This document shows, in pieces, positions 30,433 through 42,855 of a stretch of DNA of 64,000 bases. The stretch is from Mesostigma viride (lineage: Eukaryota; Streptophyta; Mesostigmatophyceae; Mesostigmatales; Mesostigmataceae). A model generated the notes under the pieces. That model saw nothing but the letters and a program-made list of their open reading frames with translations, did not search any database and had not been told where the DNA came from. The DNA lies in NCBI GenBank assembly GCA_009746045.1, contig RPFO01000089.1, positions 1,329,822-1,393,821 on the forward strand, in the 5' to 3' direction. Made by a program: the position numbers and the translations under genes. Each line of letters begins with the position of its first letter. The stretch's first letter is position 1.

Positions 30433-33400
30433 CAGACCACATCCAGTAGGGTGTAGGGTGAGGGTGGTGTGTGAGCTGGGTATCAGGTACACGCCGACTA
30501 ACGCCCTGGCATCTTGTGTGTGGGCTGTGCAGGGGGACGCCGCGGAGGCGCTTCCCAGGGGCCAGATTTCCGTCGGCGCCGTGGAGGCTGCAGACGCAGG
30601 ATTCCGGGAAGCAGATGGGGAGTCCAGCGAGGGAGATCTGCACCGGGAAGGGGTCTGTGACATTTTGTGATATTTTTTTATCACAAAATGTCACTTTTGT
30701 GACATTTTGTGATAAAAAAATGATAAAACGTGACAAAATGTGACAAAATGTGATAAAACTGTGACAAATTGTGATCGAGACATGTCATGATTGTGACAAA
30801 ACGTGACAAACGTGATAAAACCAGCATATTTTGTGATAACGTCACTATCACAAAATGTCAAAGTGTCACAAAATGTCACAAACCCACAGAAAAACAAAAT
30901 GTGACAAGATGATAAATCACAACCACTCAGGGGAAGTGATATATCACAAAGCACGCATAATGCACATCCGCAGCAAGGAAGTGCGTGCCGCAGCAGAGAC
31001 GGAGAAGGAAAAGGCCAAGGTGGGACACGACACGGTGGCAATGCCAGGAGAGACAACACGTGCAGCGGTACGGGGCAAGCGTACTGAAAGGAACTGACAA
31101 AACAAGCTGGAAACACTCTCAGGTGCATGATAAAATGCACCACAATGTCATGAGCCATGGGAGACATGGTTTATTGCAAAAATATCGACTGGGATGTTAA
31201 GAAAAACACCAATATTGAACATTCAGGGCAATGATCATCACGGTCATCAAGTGTCAACCTCCGACCCATCGCTGGCCAAGCATCCATCGTGCTGATCAAA
31301 GGTAAAATCGTCAATATCTACACTGAATCACAACACTGCATCATGCATCCATTGCTCTGAGCTCACAACACTAGTATGATAAAATGGCAACGGGGAGTGA
31401 ACATATTCAGATGGCATGCAACAACCCGATGAAATGGCACAACTGATCAAATACGAACACAAACTGTATTGATACACACACAAGGAACGGTGCACTCAAG
31501 CATGGCTGTGGGTGGTGTGCAAAATGGACACCCACAATCATCTCACAAATGCAATATAAAATCTGTTGACCGAGAAGTACAACGGGGCTCAACAGTCCTC
31601 GTCATCAAAGTCATCATCCTCATCATCACCGAAACCATCACGAGGGCTGTCCCAGCCACCATTGCTGAAGTAACTGGATGACTCTCTAGAAACAATCACA
31701 GGACACTGTCGAGTGCTACGGCAATGTGACCATTGAAGGCTCAGAGCCTACAAAATCTGCATCCGCATGTGGCCTCTCGCCGTGTTGGACTGACGGATGT
31801 GCCCGGCCCGACTGTGTTAGGTATATTGCCTGCATGCAAGACAAAAATACATCATCCGGCAAAGCACGCATCGGTACACACAAAAATTTGTTAGTGAGAT
31901 GAACGCTACGCGCTGGACGTGCCAACAACTTTGCATGACTTCAGTTCACTTGTATGTAAGGATGCGGGGGAGATCGCAGCAGTTGCGTGGCTATCTATGA
32001 GTACCGGCCTAATTTTAGGACAAAGAAAGGTGAGATACTGGGCCAAGAGAGAGACAGGGGTGCTCGAGAAAAAAAATTGGCCATAGATGTTCACCTAAAT
32101 TGTATCTACATGCCTCACAAGTTGTAGGGAACTGCACACCCAGAAATCCTGGAGTCGCAAAGGTTCCCTAACATGCCAAGAGGCCTCACAATCTACTTCA
32201 TTGCAATCTCTGTATGGTTAATACGGCAATAAGAAAGAAACGCCTGAATAGTGCCAAGAAAATGCAAGGCCAATCAACCAACAATATGCCCCGTTACAGG
32301 TAGGATGAACTCTAACGAGGCTGAAGGCTCTACGTCTGCAGTTGACACTAGCAGGAGTCGTTCAGGGTGGGGAGCGGGGGGGAGGGAATGAAAAAAGCTG
32401 TGATCTGAGCAAAAAGGATAAATATGCAAAGATGCTACCCATGCAAGGAAGCGAGATATAGTCCAGCAATGCCATGAATGTCAACCAAGGCTACTGGATT
32501 GCAAAGAAGATTCTACCGACAGCGAAGGAATTGGTACAAATAATGCAAACTATTTGTAGCTCAGAGCATCACCAGCGGGCTACAAAAAAATCATGCACTG
32601 AAGCTGGAAGAACAAGGCCAATGGTGGCTGACACGCACAGCACGTTGATAATTTGAGGAATGAGCACTACATAAAGAATGATCACCGTTGCTCACCATCA
32701 AGAATTCGCCGCGCTGGACAGGTGACCAAGAGCTTGTCGCTGCCACATGCGATGGGGCCGCGTGCAAGTCCAACGGTATCAGGCATCACAAGTACACGCG
32801 CAAAATTGACACCACAATGGCAACACAGATGCACACATACGAATGTATAACGACCGAAAGCATAAACAGAGAATCAGTAGGTTAAGACAAGGAAAGTGGC
32901 GCAAGAGCAGCCCATGTCATGCAACTCTCAATCTGAACAAGGTTATGCCCTTCATGAAAACTAAATCGGATGTCGTTTGCATAGTCTATTGACCTTGTAC
33001 GAATGAGATAGTGAAACTGCTGCAGCATTCATGGCAAGCACGGCTAACTTGGCATGAAACCGAGCGGCCCATAGCAGCCTTGGCCCTAGGGCGATACGTG
33101 AGAATGCCACGTGCGTACGGCATGCATGTTAAAGTCGATGCAAACTTATTAGAATTTCAGGCGAGGAATTCCTTGCTCACCTCAACTGGTAAAGAGTGGG
33201 CAGCTTCTGGATGTCCGAATGTGCTGTGCCTACCACTGAGCGAACAGATCGATTAAAGCTTTATTCCAGACCATGCCTATGTTTCTCCCCCGATGGCTGC
33301 TTGTAGCCTTGTCCGAGCTCGCTCCTGAATTCATTTAAGACGACGCCCTAATGGCTACATAAATCACGACGGTCATCAGTGAGCCTATGCTCCTATTCCA

Positions 33401-35616
33401 ACCACCACGTGCGTTCATACAGAAGCGACATTGCTGGAAATCAAAAGGCACATAATCCCGCCTTGGCTGCGAGCCGATCGCAGCTCCCTTCCACCTTTCC
33501 CACCTGTGCAGCGTGGATAGATGTTCAAGTCAAGTAATTTTTTTTTTCGCGTCGTCTTAACTTCAACTTCAACGGTAACACCCGCGCAACCACTGGAATG
33601 AGGGCTCGCAATTCGCTAAGTCTCATCAACGTCGCAAAGTCTGGTAACTTGGGGTCATCGCTCTTCCTGTCATCACTCATCAGTGCCAAATACTATCGTC
33701 ATCACTGTCGTCATTAGAGGCCCTTTACTATCGTCAGTCACTCGCTTTGTGACGATAACTAACGTACGGTATATTGCATCAGTCGTACTTCCCGCCCCCC
33801 CCCTGCCCACGTCCCCTTCCGATTTCGCCGCTACTACATATCTCTCGAGTAGAAGTAGTTTGACATACATGAGGAATAACTGACTGACGAAACCAGTAAA
33901 AAGACGACTGACATGACTCTCTAGTATCGCTTGGTTTTGACCGCTTGCTGCTGGCCTGGCATCGTAACTGTTAGCCGTACCGTTCAGACTACAGTCGACG
34001 GCGGCCCCTAGCTTGGGAGTCTGGAATGAATGGACAATAAATCAATAATCTTTCGCAACAAGCGCAAGTCTGGAATCAACCCGTCAGGATCCTTGCGCAA
34101 AATTCAAATATTGCGCCGAAACCGATGGCGAACGACTAGGTGCATGGACTGAGGCGCACGCAAATCCATTTGGCTACTGTAAGGCTAGGCAGTATATCCC
34201 ATGGAAAGCGGGAAAATTTTTTAAATGGCGGCTATGGCGGATTTACGATTTTCACCCGCCTAATCTTCGAGGACTGAGAAAAATTTTAGCCTATCGAAAC
34301 CTCCTGCGCGAGACCTTCCTAATGAGCTCTCATTGCGCCACCCATGCGCAGCTTTGACAGACTTATCGTCGCCCTGCCAACTGAGCCGACGCCTCGACTC
34401 CTTCTGAGGCCCAGCACTGTAAACAGGCCATCTTTCCTCAACCGCTGGCGCAATGTTTCCCTCTTTTACCTTGCCTGCCCATGCCCGCGATTCGAGCTTT
34501 CTTGGGTCAATTCTGTGCAGTTACCAGAATTCTAGCCCCACCGCCAATGCAGCCGCCCCTTTGGCTGTTGAGTGATGTCCAACTGGCACGATGGAAAGGC
34601 CTCCATCACATTGGCGCCCTCTCCAGTGGCCCACATGTACCGACGAGACCTGCATCTCGAGCTCCTCGGCCCACACGCTGCAGCTGTCACCACGCGAGAC
34701 GCCCTGAGACTCTCGGCATCATTTTCCCATGCAATATCACGCCCTCGATTCGCAGCAAGGTCTTCACCTACCGGCTACCACCATACCGGCCATGAGCCCT
34801 TGCTGCACCACTGCACCACACGAAGTGTGCGGCCCTGAATTAAGTTAAGTACACGGCAGGACTAGGAACCCCCCGAAATTACATCAGGATCTCCAATGGC
34901 CTTGGCGTCACATCTTGCGAACGTTGTCACTGTTGGCAGTTGCTGGTTGCTGTTGGTTGTTGCATGGTGAGGGTTTCAGATGTTCTCGGAACAGCTGGTC
35001 CCATGTTGCTATGCATGCAGTTACTCTTGCCATTATGTGTGTCCATGTGCCTCCAACCATCCCGCCACAATGCCAGCACCCTCCACCCTGCTAATCCCCA
35101 CTCGCCCCACTCCCCTGCCTGTTCCATACCCACCCCACCCACAAAGATACATTACGGACATCCACATGCCGCTATCCATCCCCCCCTGACTACGGACCAC
35201 TCTCGCCCCCACCCTGAGGTCCCCCACAACACCGTAACACCGCCCTCCTCCCCAAACCATACACTGCCCTCCTCCCCAAACCATACGCTGACCCACCCGA
35301 CCATCCACCTTGAGTCCCCCTAGCCAACCTATGTGACTACCACCCTTCCGTATTACCTCCACCACATTCCACACCAACATCGCAAACCATCCACTAAACC
35401 AACCACCCGCCCCACAACGAGGTTCCCCTACACCACTGCACCCCGCCCAGTGACCCCACCCCCCGCTGCCCTAATATACGATGACTCCACCCCACCATCC
35501 ACATGAACCATAACCAACCCCGCCCACCCCGGCCTCCGGGGCAACCAACCCCTTGTCCACTCAACCATAACTGACCCTGCTGCATAGACCATCGCCAAGC
35601 CCGCCTACGTACCATT

Positions 35617-35765
35617 AATAATTAATTAATTAATTAGGAACATAACTCCGTTGGGAGTATATGTAGCACATAGCCCTGAGAAGGGGCATATGGCCTTTAA
35701 TACACTCTTGGCTACTTCTTGCAGGTGGGGGAATGTAAACTGCCACCTGCTCTGGGTGCACGAAG
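35617..35765 (-). mobile_element. LINE 3' end with TAAT-repeat tail
   Basis: Inverse complement of the 3' end of the LINE at 9057-9872, starting with the (TTAA)n tail and sharing ATAACTCCGTTGGGAGTATA and GAGAAGGGGCATATG. 5'-truncated to about 150 bp. It lies inside the 6.9-kb element. Confidence 0.75.
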
Positions 35766-37006
35766 TGCACCTGCCCACCACTGTATTCAGGCACCTACGT
35801 ACCATAGGCAAGCCACCACGGCAACCCAAGCATCCCCACCCCTCACACGAACCTGTGACCTACGCACGAGCTACCCACATTTACAACTGCGTTCCACAAC
35901 TACTAAATCATCAACCCCTACCAATGTCCCCCTTGACACCCGCCAAAGGAGGGGGAACCCCCCCCCCTTCCCCCACCCACCCACCCACCCACCCCACTAC
36001 ACTACATCGGACCGGTATTGTAATCTAGCGCCGCACCGGCTGTGACTGACCTGACTGACCCCAGGTTGCGCGGTTTCTCAGGTGACTGTGGGAAACTGGG
36101 CTTATTCATGAGAGGGGGTGTCTAAACTGGGGTGGTTAATGTCAGAGTGGGCTGAGTGGGGGCTGTGGGAAACTGGGATAGTGTATGAGTGGGGGGGTCT
36201 AAACTGGGTTGTTCATGAGTGGGCTGAGCGGGGGCTGTCAGAAACTGGGATTATTTATGAGTGGGCAGTGTGTGAAACTGGGATTTTTATTTTTTTTTTT
36301 AATGACTGATTGCAATTTTACAACCCCCTCATGAGGGGGTTGTAAACACTGGGATTATGAGTTTGCGGGCGGGGGAGGCCGCCTTGCTGTTCTTGAAACC
36401 CATTCAAGGATGTTCTAGGCAACACATTGATTTTGATGTGCATTTCTATTGATCGAGGCTGTGAAAGGCTATGACAAATCTTGAGTGTTCAAACTTGCCT
36501 TTTTTTTTCTGCTCACAGGGAGACAAGGTGCCGGCCTCCTCGTCGTCGTCCACTTAACATCGTCATCTAGGCGCCATGACTGCGCAGGTTTGTTTTTGTT
36601 TATTACTTGATCTATATCGAGCGCTTTCTTGTTCATGAATTGGTTTTCTAGGGTGCGGTGGCAGATGAGACAACTGACACCAACCATCCGTTAATGTTTC
36701 TTGCGCATGTGCGTTTTTTAATGCATTCCAGGAACATTCTGAGATTTCTGTCACGCAACGACAAGCGCCAAGCCGGCGTTTGCAAATTGTCACTGATCGA
36801 TAATCACTGTTGAAGAATGAAGAATCAAGAATGAAGAATGAAGATCTGTTACATTTATCTTTATATTTGTAATAAAGAAATCGCGAGCTGTGCTTTTCAT
36901 CCGTTTTGCTTTGGAATGTGTTCTGATATATCTGTGTGATATGTCATGATCGCCCGTGGTTTTATGTCACTGTTTTCTCCCTAGATTTATCAGTGACATT
37001 GTCACG

Positions 37007-37260
37007 GCTTTGTCACCCTTTTTTTCCTGATATATCAGTGACAATGTCACGGATTTCGTCACCCTTTTTTTCCTGATATATCAGTGATAATGTCACGGAT
37101 TTGTCACCCTTTTTTTCCTGATATATCAGTGATAATGTCACGGATTTGTCACCCTTTTTTCGTGATAATGTCACGGATTTGTCACCCTTTTTTCGTGATA
37201 ATGTCACGGATTTGTCACCCTTTTTTCGTGATATATCAGTGATAATGTCACGGATTTTGT
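37007..37260. repeat. Tandem repeat with CACGGATTTGTCACCC, six copies
   Basis: Units of 40-60 bp combine TGATAATGTCACGG, TTGTCACCC, a T-run and in most cases GATATATCAG. They form the subterminal part of the 6.9-kb element. Confidence 0.85.
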
Positions 37261-37503
37261 CAGTGCGTTTTATCAAGTCGTGACATTGATATTTTGTGAT
37301 AATTTCCTTGTTTTTGTCACAAAGATAATCACAGAATATGCTGGTTTTATCACATGATTTGTCACGAAATGTCACAGAATATCACACTTTTGTCACAAAA
37401 AATCACAAAATGTCACATTTTGTCACATCCACATCACAAAATGTCACGTGATATGTCACAAAATATCACAAAATGTCACACCCCCCTTCCCGGTGTGGTC
37501 GAC

Positions 37504-39912
37504 ATGGATATACCCGACGATCCTGAGGTCCCAGAACCGGAAGTGGGGGCGAGGACGCAGATAGCTCGTGGAGAGCCTGCGGCCCGAAAGGGTGCAACGG
37601 GGGCCGAGGGCTCGAGAGATGAGAGCGGACAGATGGGGCCCTCATCTGGGCGCGAGCGCCGGCAAGAAACATCGTCAAGGCCCGGAGCACCGGACACGCG
37701 TACGTTACAGCTGGTGAAGGAGCTGAACGAGGAGACGTTCAATCCCCGGGTGTTCTTGCGTGACTATGGTCGGGAGGGGGAAGCCCTGTTGGAACGACGA
37801 CGTCGTCGCCGTAATCAGATGCCGTCGGAACTCCGCGCTGACTCCATTATGGCGCGGGTCGGCCCTGTGCAGATGGAGACTTTCAGAGGGTTCGTGCGGC
37901 GCAACGCGAGGTTTCGGATCGAGACCCGCACCGCTGCGCGCAACGGCGTGGTGGTCGGGACCGACTGGGAAACACATGAGCGGGAGTGCTCCTGTCACGC
38001 GTGCATGAACACGCTGGAAGCGGGTCTGGCATTCCCACGGCTCCTTCTCCTCCTACTCCCACCCCTGGTGCGGAAGCTGCTGGAACGCCATTTTCCTCGG
38101 TATCTTCCGCCGGAGGGGGCGCTACGGGGTGAAAAATGTCTGCGTGAGGGGCAGTATTCGTTACGGCAGGCCCTGGATCGCATCGTGGCCATGGATGATG
38201 AGGACCAGGACGATGGGAGTGAGGAGTATGACTCTGATTCCGACGACCTTCCTCCACGCCCTCATTCTCGTTCCCCTCCGCGGGATCCGCCCTCTCGGGG
38301 CTCCCAGGAGAGCGGCGCGAGAAACCGTCCTGTGCCTCGTTATGAGGCGCCACCGCCGGCGACGGGCTGGGGGCGACCTCCAGGGCGCGAGGCGCGGAGT
38401 CTTCCGAGGGCTACCGGATGGGGCGGAGGCAGTCAAACCGCCCCTCGACGTGCTCCGGAGTGGCCGGCACGTCGTCGCTCGCCATCCCCGCCCTCCCGCT
38501 CGCGTTCCCGCTCAGACTCCGGGACCGAGGTACGCCCCGCTCGCCAAGCGTCACCACCCTCTCGTCGGCTTGAGGATCGGCAATGGGCGCGCACGTGGGG
38601 GTCCGCGGTGGAGCTGGAGCGGGAGCGAGAGAGTCGGCGACGGCGGACGGAGGAGACCGCGGTGGCTAGGGCAGAACGGCCGGCTAGAGAGGAGCCGTTT
38701 GATGAGGTTCCCTCTGGCACCCCGATCGATGGGGGCCAAGAAGAGCCCACCTTCCATGTCTCCCTGGAGCCTCGGTCCCCAGCGGAAGAGGTTCCACCGG
38801 AGCCTAACTTCTTGGTCTCCCTAGAGCCACGTCCCCGGTCTGCCCAGGCCGGGTCGTCGATGTCACGTCCTGCGGAGGGACCCAGCAGACCCACCACCTC
38901 GGATCGACGCTCGCACCTTCCCGCGGAGGGACCGCGCTTACCTAACGTACGGATGGCCGCGGAAGGTCCCAACGTGACGGGAGTCATGGTGCCGGCGGAA
39001 CCCGTGGTCACCATCGAGACACTCGTGGCAGCGGTGCAGTCCGGGCAGGGTCTGATACAGCGTATGCTGGACCAGCTCGGGCGCCAGGGCGATCACTCAG
39101 TCGCCGCCTCAGTAGGCTACGATGCGGCTTCCCGGGCAGCTTCACACGAGGAGTGGTCACTGGGGGATTTCATACGGACAATTCCGGGGAGGGCAGTAAG
39201 GCATGGTGGGCCGGGGCCTCGGACGGAAAAGTTGTGTGTGGTGTTCGAGGGACCTGTGATCTCGGTCCCTTCTGGCATGCACCTGCCCGCCCCTTTGGTT
39301 TTTCAAGCGGGTCCTTGGAGTGCGGTTGACCGTGGTGCCTACTGGGAACAACTAGAAATCGCCTTCTTCCCACAGGCTCCGCTGCCCTTACCGCAACCCG
39401 ACGACCTTCGTTTTCCCCGGACGGTGGGCCACACGGTGCGGTTCGGTACCGAGGATTGGTGGGACTGGAGGTATCAGGTGGATGGAGTGGGGCACGTGGT
39501 TACGCCGCCCAAGGTGGCCCCGGCGGAAGGGCGTGCCTTCCTGGAACGGGTGGTGCCTGATATTGTAGGGGCACCAAGGGCGACAATCATTGAGGATCAC
39601 GTGCGCACTGAGGTTTTCATGATGGGGGTGAAGTTTGTTCGTGATCACCGCTGTGGGGTGGCAGATTGGTCGGCGCTGACCCTTCTCTTTACCCACCCCC
39701 AGTATCTTGCTGGGTTCCTGGCCATGTGGCCCCGGGGCACGTGGGTGGAACTGTCCAGGCTGGGTCGGCAGAAGACGTCCCCATATCAGATCGCCTTCGA
39801 AGTGGATTTATGCGCGCATCCCGGGGCGATGATCTGTAATATGACCCCTGTGGGGCGACGGGCTCTCCTTGAGGCCCAGCAGCAGCGGCGGATCACTAGC
39901 GGCGGACGCTAG
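37504..39912 (+). CDS. Gypsy-associated ORF3, 802 residues, unknown function
   Basis: ATG at 37504 follows the inverted end of the 6.9-kb element directly; the frame is also open back to an ATG at 37354 inside that element. Visible parts: acidic/charged N-terminus; basic run RRRRRRNQ (about 98-104); CSCHAC (162-167); a hydrophobic Leu/Pro stretch (about 175-193); an acidic DDEDQDD/DSDSDD region (231-248); a long Ser/Arg/Pro-rich linker (about 250-420); and a structured C-terminal third (about 630-802) with DW, FL.MWPRGTW and AFEVDL. The last part is shared with the ORF at 1941-2475. It stands on the integrase strand, 219 bp before a polypurine tract and LTR-A, the place of an extra 3' ORF in gypsy elements. 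Gag cannot be excluded, but there is no CCHC knuckle. Confidence 0.65.
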   Translation: MDIPDDPEVPEPEVGARTQIARGEPAARKGATGAEGSRDESGQMGPSSGRERRQETSSRPGAPDTRTLQLVKELNEETFNPRVFLRDYGREGEALLERRRRRRNQMPSELRADSIMARVGPVQMETFRGFVRRNARFRIETRTAARNGVVVGTDWETHERECSCHACMNTLEAGLAFPRLLLLLLPPLVRKLLERHFPRYLPPEGALRGEKCLREGQYSLRQALDRIVAMDDEDQDDGSEEYDSDSDDLPPRPHSRSPPRDPPSRGSQESGARNRPVPRYEAPPPATGWGRPPGREARSLPRATGWGGGSQTAPRRAPEWPARRRSPSPPSRSRSRSDSGTEVRPARQASPPSRRLEDRQWARTWGSAVELERERESRRRRTEETAVARAERPAREEPFDEVPSGTPIDGGQEEPTFHVSLEPRSPAEEVPPEPNFLVSLEPRPRSAQAGSSMSRPAEGPSRPTTSDRRSHLPAEGPRLPNVRMAAEGPNVTGVMVPAEPVVTIETLVAAVQSGQGLIQRMLDQLGRQGDHSVAASVGYDAASRAASHEEWSLGDFIRTIPGRAVRHGGPGPRTEKLCVVFEGPVISVPSGMHLPAPLVFQAGPWSAVDRGAYWEQLEIAFFPQAPLPLPQPDDLRFPRTVGHTVRFGTEDWWDWRYQVDGVGHVVTPPKVAPAEGRAFLERVVPDIVGAPRATIIEDHVRTEVFMMGVKFVRDHRCGVADWSALTLLFTHPQYLAGFLAMWPRGTWVELSRLGRQKTSPYQIAFEVDLCAHPGAMICNMTPVGRRALLEAQQQRRITSGGR

Positions 39913-40131
39913 AGTAGATAGTTCAGTTTTTGGGATGGATAGCGGAATCCACCCCCCAGAGTTCCGGCTACTACGTCAGGGTTGGGCTTGTGTATCAACC
40001 TCTAGAGGAACTGGTATTACTGACCTGCGGGTGAACCGAGGTCGGGACATAGTACTCTTATAGTAGTCTTGTTTGCTTCTCTATCCTATCTTTGTACGGT
40101 AGGGACTACCGACCCCCGTGGGGGGGAGGAG

Positions 40132-40715
40132 TGTTACGTCCCGGCCCTTTTGGTCGGACGTAACAATGGAATAAATTACTAAGGCCTTGTGGCCGTTGTA
40201 CTGAGTTGTATGGATATTGGCTATTGTACGAATTGGACTAGTTATTTTGGGTCCTAGGTTGACCTTTTAGGGGCCGGTGCAGTGGCGCCGCGCCAGTTCT
40301 GGGTCTGACGATGGTTCTAGACGTGGATCCTATAGTTGGGGGTTGATGTCGGCCCGGATCCTACGTGGAATGTGTGAACCGGATTGGCTAGTCGGAATTG
40401 GTGTGTATCTGCGCCGCAACCCACCTAGGTGAAATTGGTCCGAGGACGAGAGTCTCGTCCTCTTGGTTTGATGAATGATAAGTGCGAATACGCCTACACA
40501 TTGAGCCCGGGGCAATTATCCATTTGTACTTGGTGTTGCTAGCCATTATAAGTGTGTACTAATTAGCTTGGCATCAAGCCGTGATGCCAGATATCTCACG
40601 ACTCACGTCGTGAAGCGCAACCTACTTTAGGCTACCTTGAATTATTCCTAATTCCGGCAAGAAGGGTCTTTCGCTACGTAGCTCAGGCTAGGTGTGTCTG
40701 GGCTGGGACGTAACA
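40132..40715 (+). repeat. LTR-A, right copy
   Basis: Same as 1357-1940; here it is preceded by the intact ORF3 and its polypurine tract. Confidence 0.7.
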
Positions 40716-41250
40716 GCTACGTATGGCGCGGTTCTCTTGCAGCCCCTCCTGGAGTGGGATGCCCGCCGCCCAGCACCCCTCCCGGGCCAGGGCCTGGACT
40801 CCCGCGGCCATCCTCCCCCTCGGGCTAGCGACTATCTCGAGACGTTCGGGTCGCGACAGTGCGCTCGGCGGTACGTGGCGCTCACGTGAGGTTCGGCACA
40901 TCAGGTTGTGGCCGGCTAATGTGGAGCCTCTGCTAGATCTGTTCTTCCCGAAGGGCTTGCGTCATCGGATCCGGTACCATCGCCTACTCCTGCGGGCTCT
41001 CTGTTTGATCGCGGTAGAGCCTTTCCTACGCCTCTTTGCCTGTGGCTTCCTGGACTGGGCCCGTGGCCAGGTGGTCCTTACGCAGCATAGGTATTACTGG
41101 GCCTTTCTGGGCCTTTTTCCTGATGGCGTGTGGGCCGATGTTTTCCTCACTGTAGATAGGCATGATAATGCGGACGACGTGGCCCACTACCATGCGTATC
41201 TGGAGGTTCTGCTGGCCTCGCGTGGCACTTACCAGACGGATGGCAACTAG
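40716..41250 (+). pseudogene. ORF3-like fragment of the LTR-B element, right copy
   Basis: Same as 1941-2475, cut at its 5' side by LTR-A. No differences from the left copy were seen. Confidence 0.55.
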
Positions 41251-41428
41251 ATAGAGGGCCTTAGGCCCGACCTGAGGGTGTTGTCCCTCCGGTATATAGA
41301 GTCGCCCTCATATTCTGGCCAGTTGATTGGTCGTTCTTGGTCCGTGGTGCTGACTTTGTTCACTCTGTGTGTCCTGCCCAGTGCCGTCCCTCCCGGCAAG
41401 GCCTCTGTGCCAGGCAGTTAGGGGATCC

Positions 41429-41988
41429 AGTTAAGTAATGCAATACGCATTACTTTTGCATACTTGCAAGTATGCAAAAGTAATGCGTATTGCATTACTT
41501 AACTAAGATTGGCGTTCGCTCCTGGGGTACCGGGTTCGAATCCTCTCGGAGGCACGGAAATATTTGCGGCGGGTAGGCCTGGGAGGCCGAGTCGAAATAT
41601 TTGTGGATTTCTATGTTTGGCGGAGGCCGGGTAGGCCAAGTCGAAATAGGAATTACTTAACTAAGATTGGCGTTCGCTCCTGGGGTACCGGGTTCGAATC
41701 CTCTCGGAGGCACGGAAATATTTGCGGCAGGTAGGCCTGGGAGGCCGAGTCGAAATATTTGTGGATTTCTATGTTTGGCGGAGGCCGGGTAGGCCAAGTC
41801 GAAATAGGGATTACGGCGGGAGGCTGGGAATAGCCGAGTCGTAATTAATCGAGTCACCTCGGTAACGAGCGGTGTGTGCGGAACGCCGGATTTCCCCACG
41901 CGGCCCAATTTTAGTTAAGTAATGCAATACGCATTACTTTTGCATACTTGCAAGTATGCAAAAGTAATGCGTATTGCATTACTTAACT
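41429..41988 (+). mobile_element. Palindrome-ended element, right copy
   Basis: Same as 2654-3213, with GATCC on both sides. Both B-boxes here are the consensus GGTTCGAATCC (C at 41537). Confidence 0.8.
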
Positions 41989-42182
41989 GATCCTCCCACC
42001 AGGCTTGGTGCTGGTTAACCCTACACCACTCGGGGTGGAACCGAGTTGACTTGTTGGTGCTTTGTATCTTGGATGGCCTGTCGATTGTGTTGGTGTGTGC
42101 TGGGTGCATTAGGTTCTTCCTACTCCTTTTTGTTTCCTCCCTGTGCGTAGGGAGAGGGCTCCCTACCTTTGTGGGGGGGAGG

Positions 42183-42725
42183 TGTTACGTCGCGTAACAA
42201 TTCGTTGTAGTTACGGACGTAAATTAGGTCTTTTGCCTCGGTCGTTCCTAGGTTTACGTGTAGTTCGTACTGGGACACTGTTGTCCTCGTAACAGTACTG
42301 TGGTGCATTGGATGCTTTTGGGCGTCGCGCCGCGTACTTTATTAGTGGTCCTTATCCTTTGGGTAGAATGTAGTGGACCAGCGTGCATCTGTAGGCGAGG
42401 GCCATGTCGGCCCGAGCATGCTGGACCGTTAGTGATCATTTATGCACGTTCTACCCCTCGTGTTGGTACTCGGCGTGTGTTAAATGAATTAACACATATT
42501 AGCTTGGGTCACGGCAGTGTAGTTGTGTTTCCTTCCTCTATTCCTGGAGTAAACGGGTTTGTGTAAATGGCTTATGGCGTATTATAGTAGCACATACGTA
42601 AATGCATTGAGATCTGGATCGTCTCGTTCGTCTTTCGCTAGGGGATTAACTAGAGGTGGCCTGGCTAGTTTAGGTAGCGTTAGGCCGAGTAGAGGTAGAG
42701 GTGATGGTAGAAGTTTAGGACGTAA
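42183..42725 (+). repeat. LTR-B, right copy
   Basis: Same as 3408-3950; 3' limit approximate. Confidence 0.55.
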
Positions 42726-42855
42726 AACGCACCTCCTCCATCAACCGGCGCGCGGCAAACACAGCCATGACAGTGTGACGACCACGACGGAAACCCATCT
42801 GAGACTCACCCAGGTGTGGGTCCAGCGCGGCGCGGAGCCTGTGCAGCATCATGCG
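42726..42855 (-). pseudogene. LINE RT fragment, right copy, distal part
   Basis: Same as 3951-4080 (GESQMGFRRGRHT block). Confidence 0.75.

Larger units (their letters stand above)
30641..37495. mobile_element. 6.9-kb non-coding element with inverted ends, CACTA-like
   Basis: Outer ends CACCGGGAAGGGG (30641-30653) and its complement (37483-37495) are followed inward by TGTGACATTTTGTGATAT in inverted orientation. Inverted similarity continues loosely for about 200 bp (both sides have GATAAAACCAGCATATT). Ends are crowded with TGTGAC and GTGATA motifs, like the subterminal repeats of CACTA elements. TG flanks both sides and may be a 2-bp target duplication. Inside I find no coding gene, only satellites, C-rich sequence, a LINE end and a 28-bp perfect palindrome (36318-36345). 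It separates the gypsy integrase from the 802-codon ORF. Family assignment is inference from the CAC start. Confidence 0.6.

Noticed and set aside
30691..31167. 158-codon minus-strand frame
   Set aside because: Covers the TGTGAC/GTGATA repeats at the end of the 6.9-kb element; Phe/Cys/Val/Thr bias comes from the repeat.
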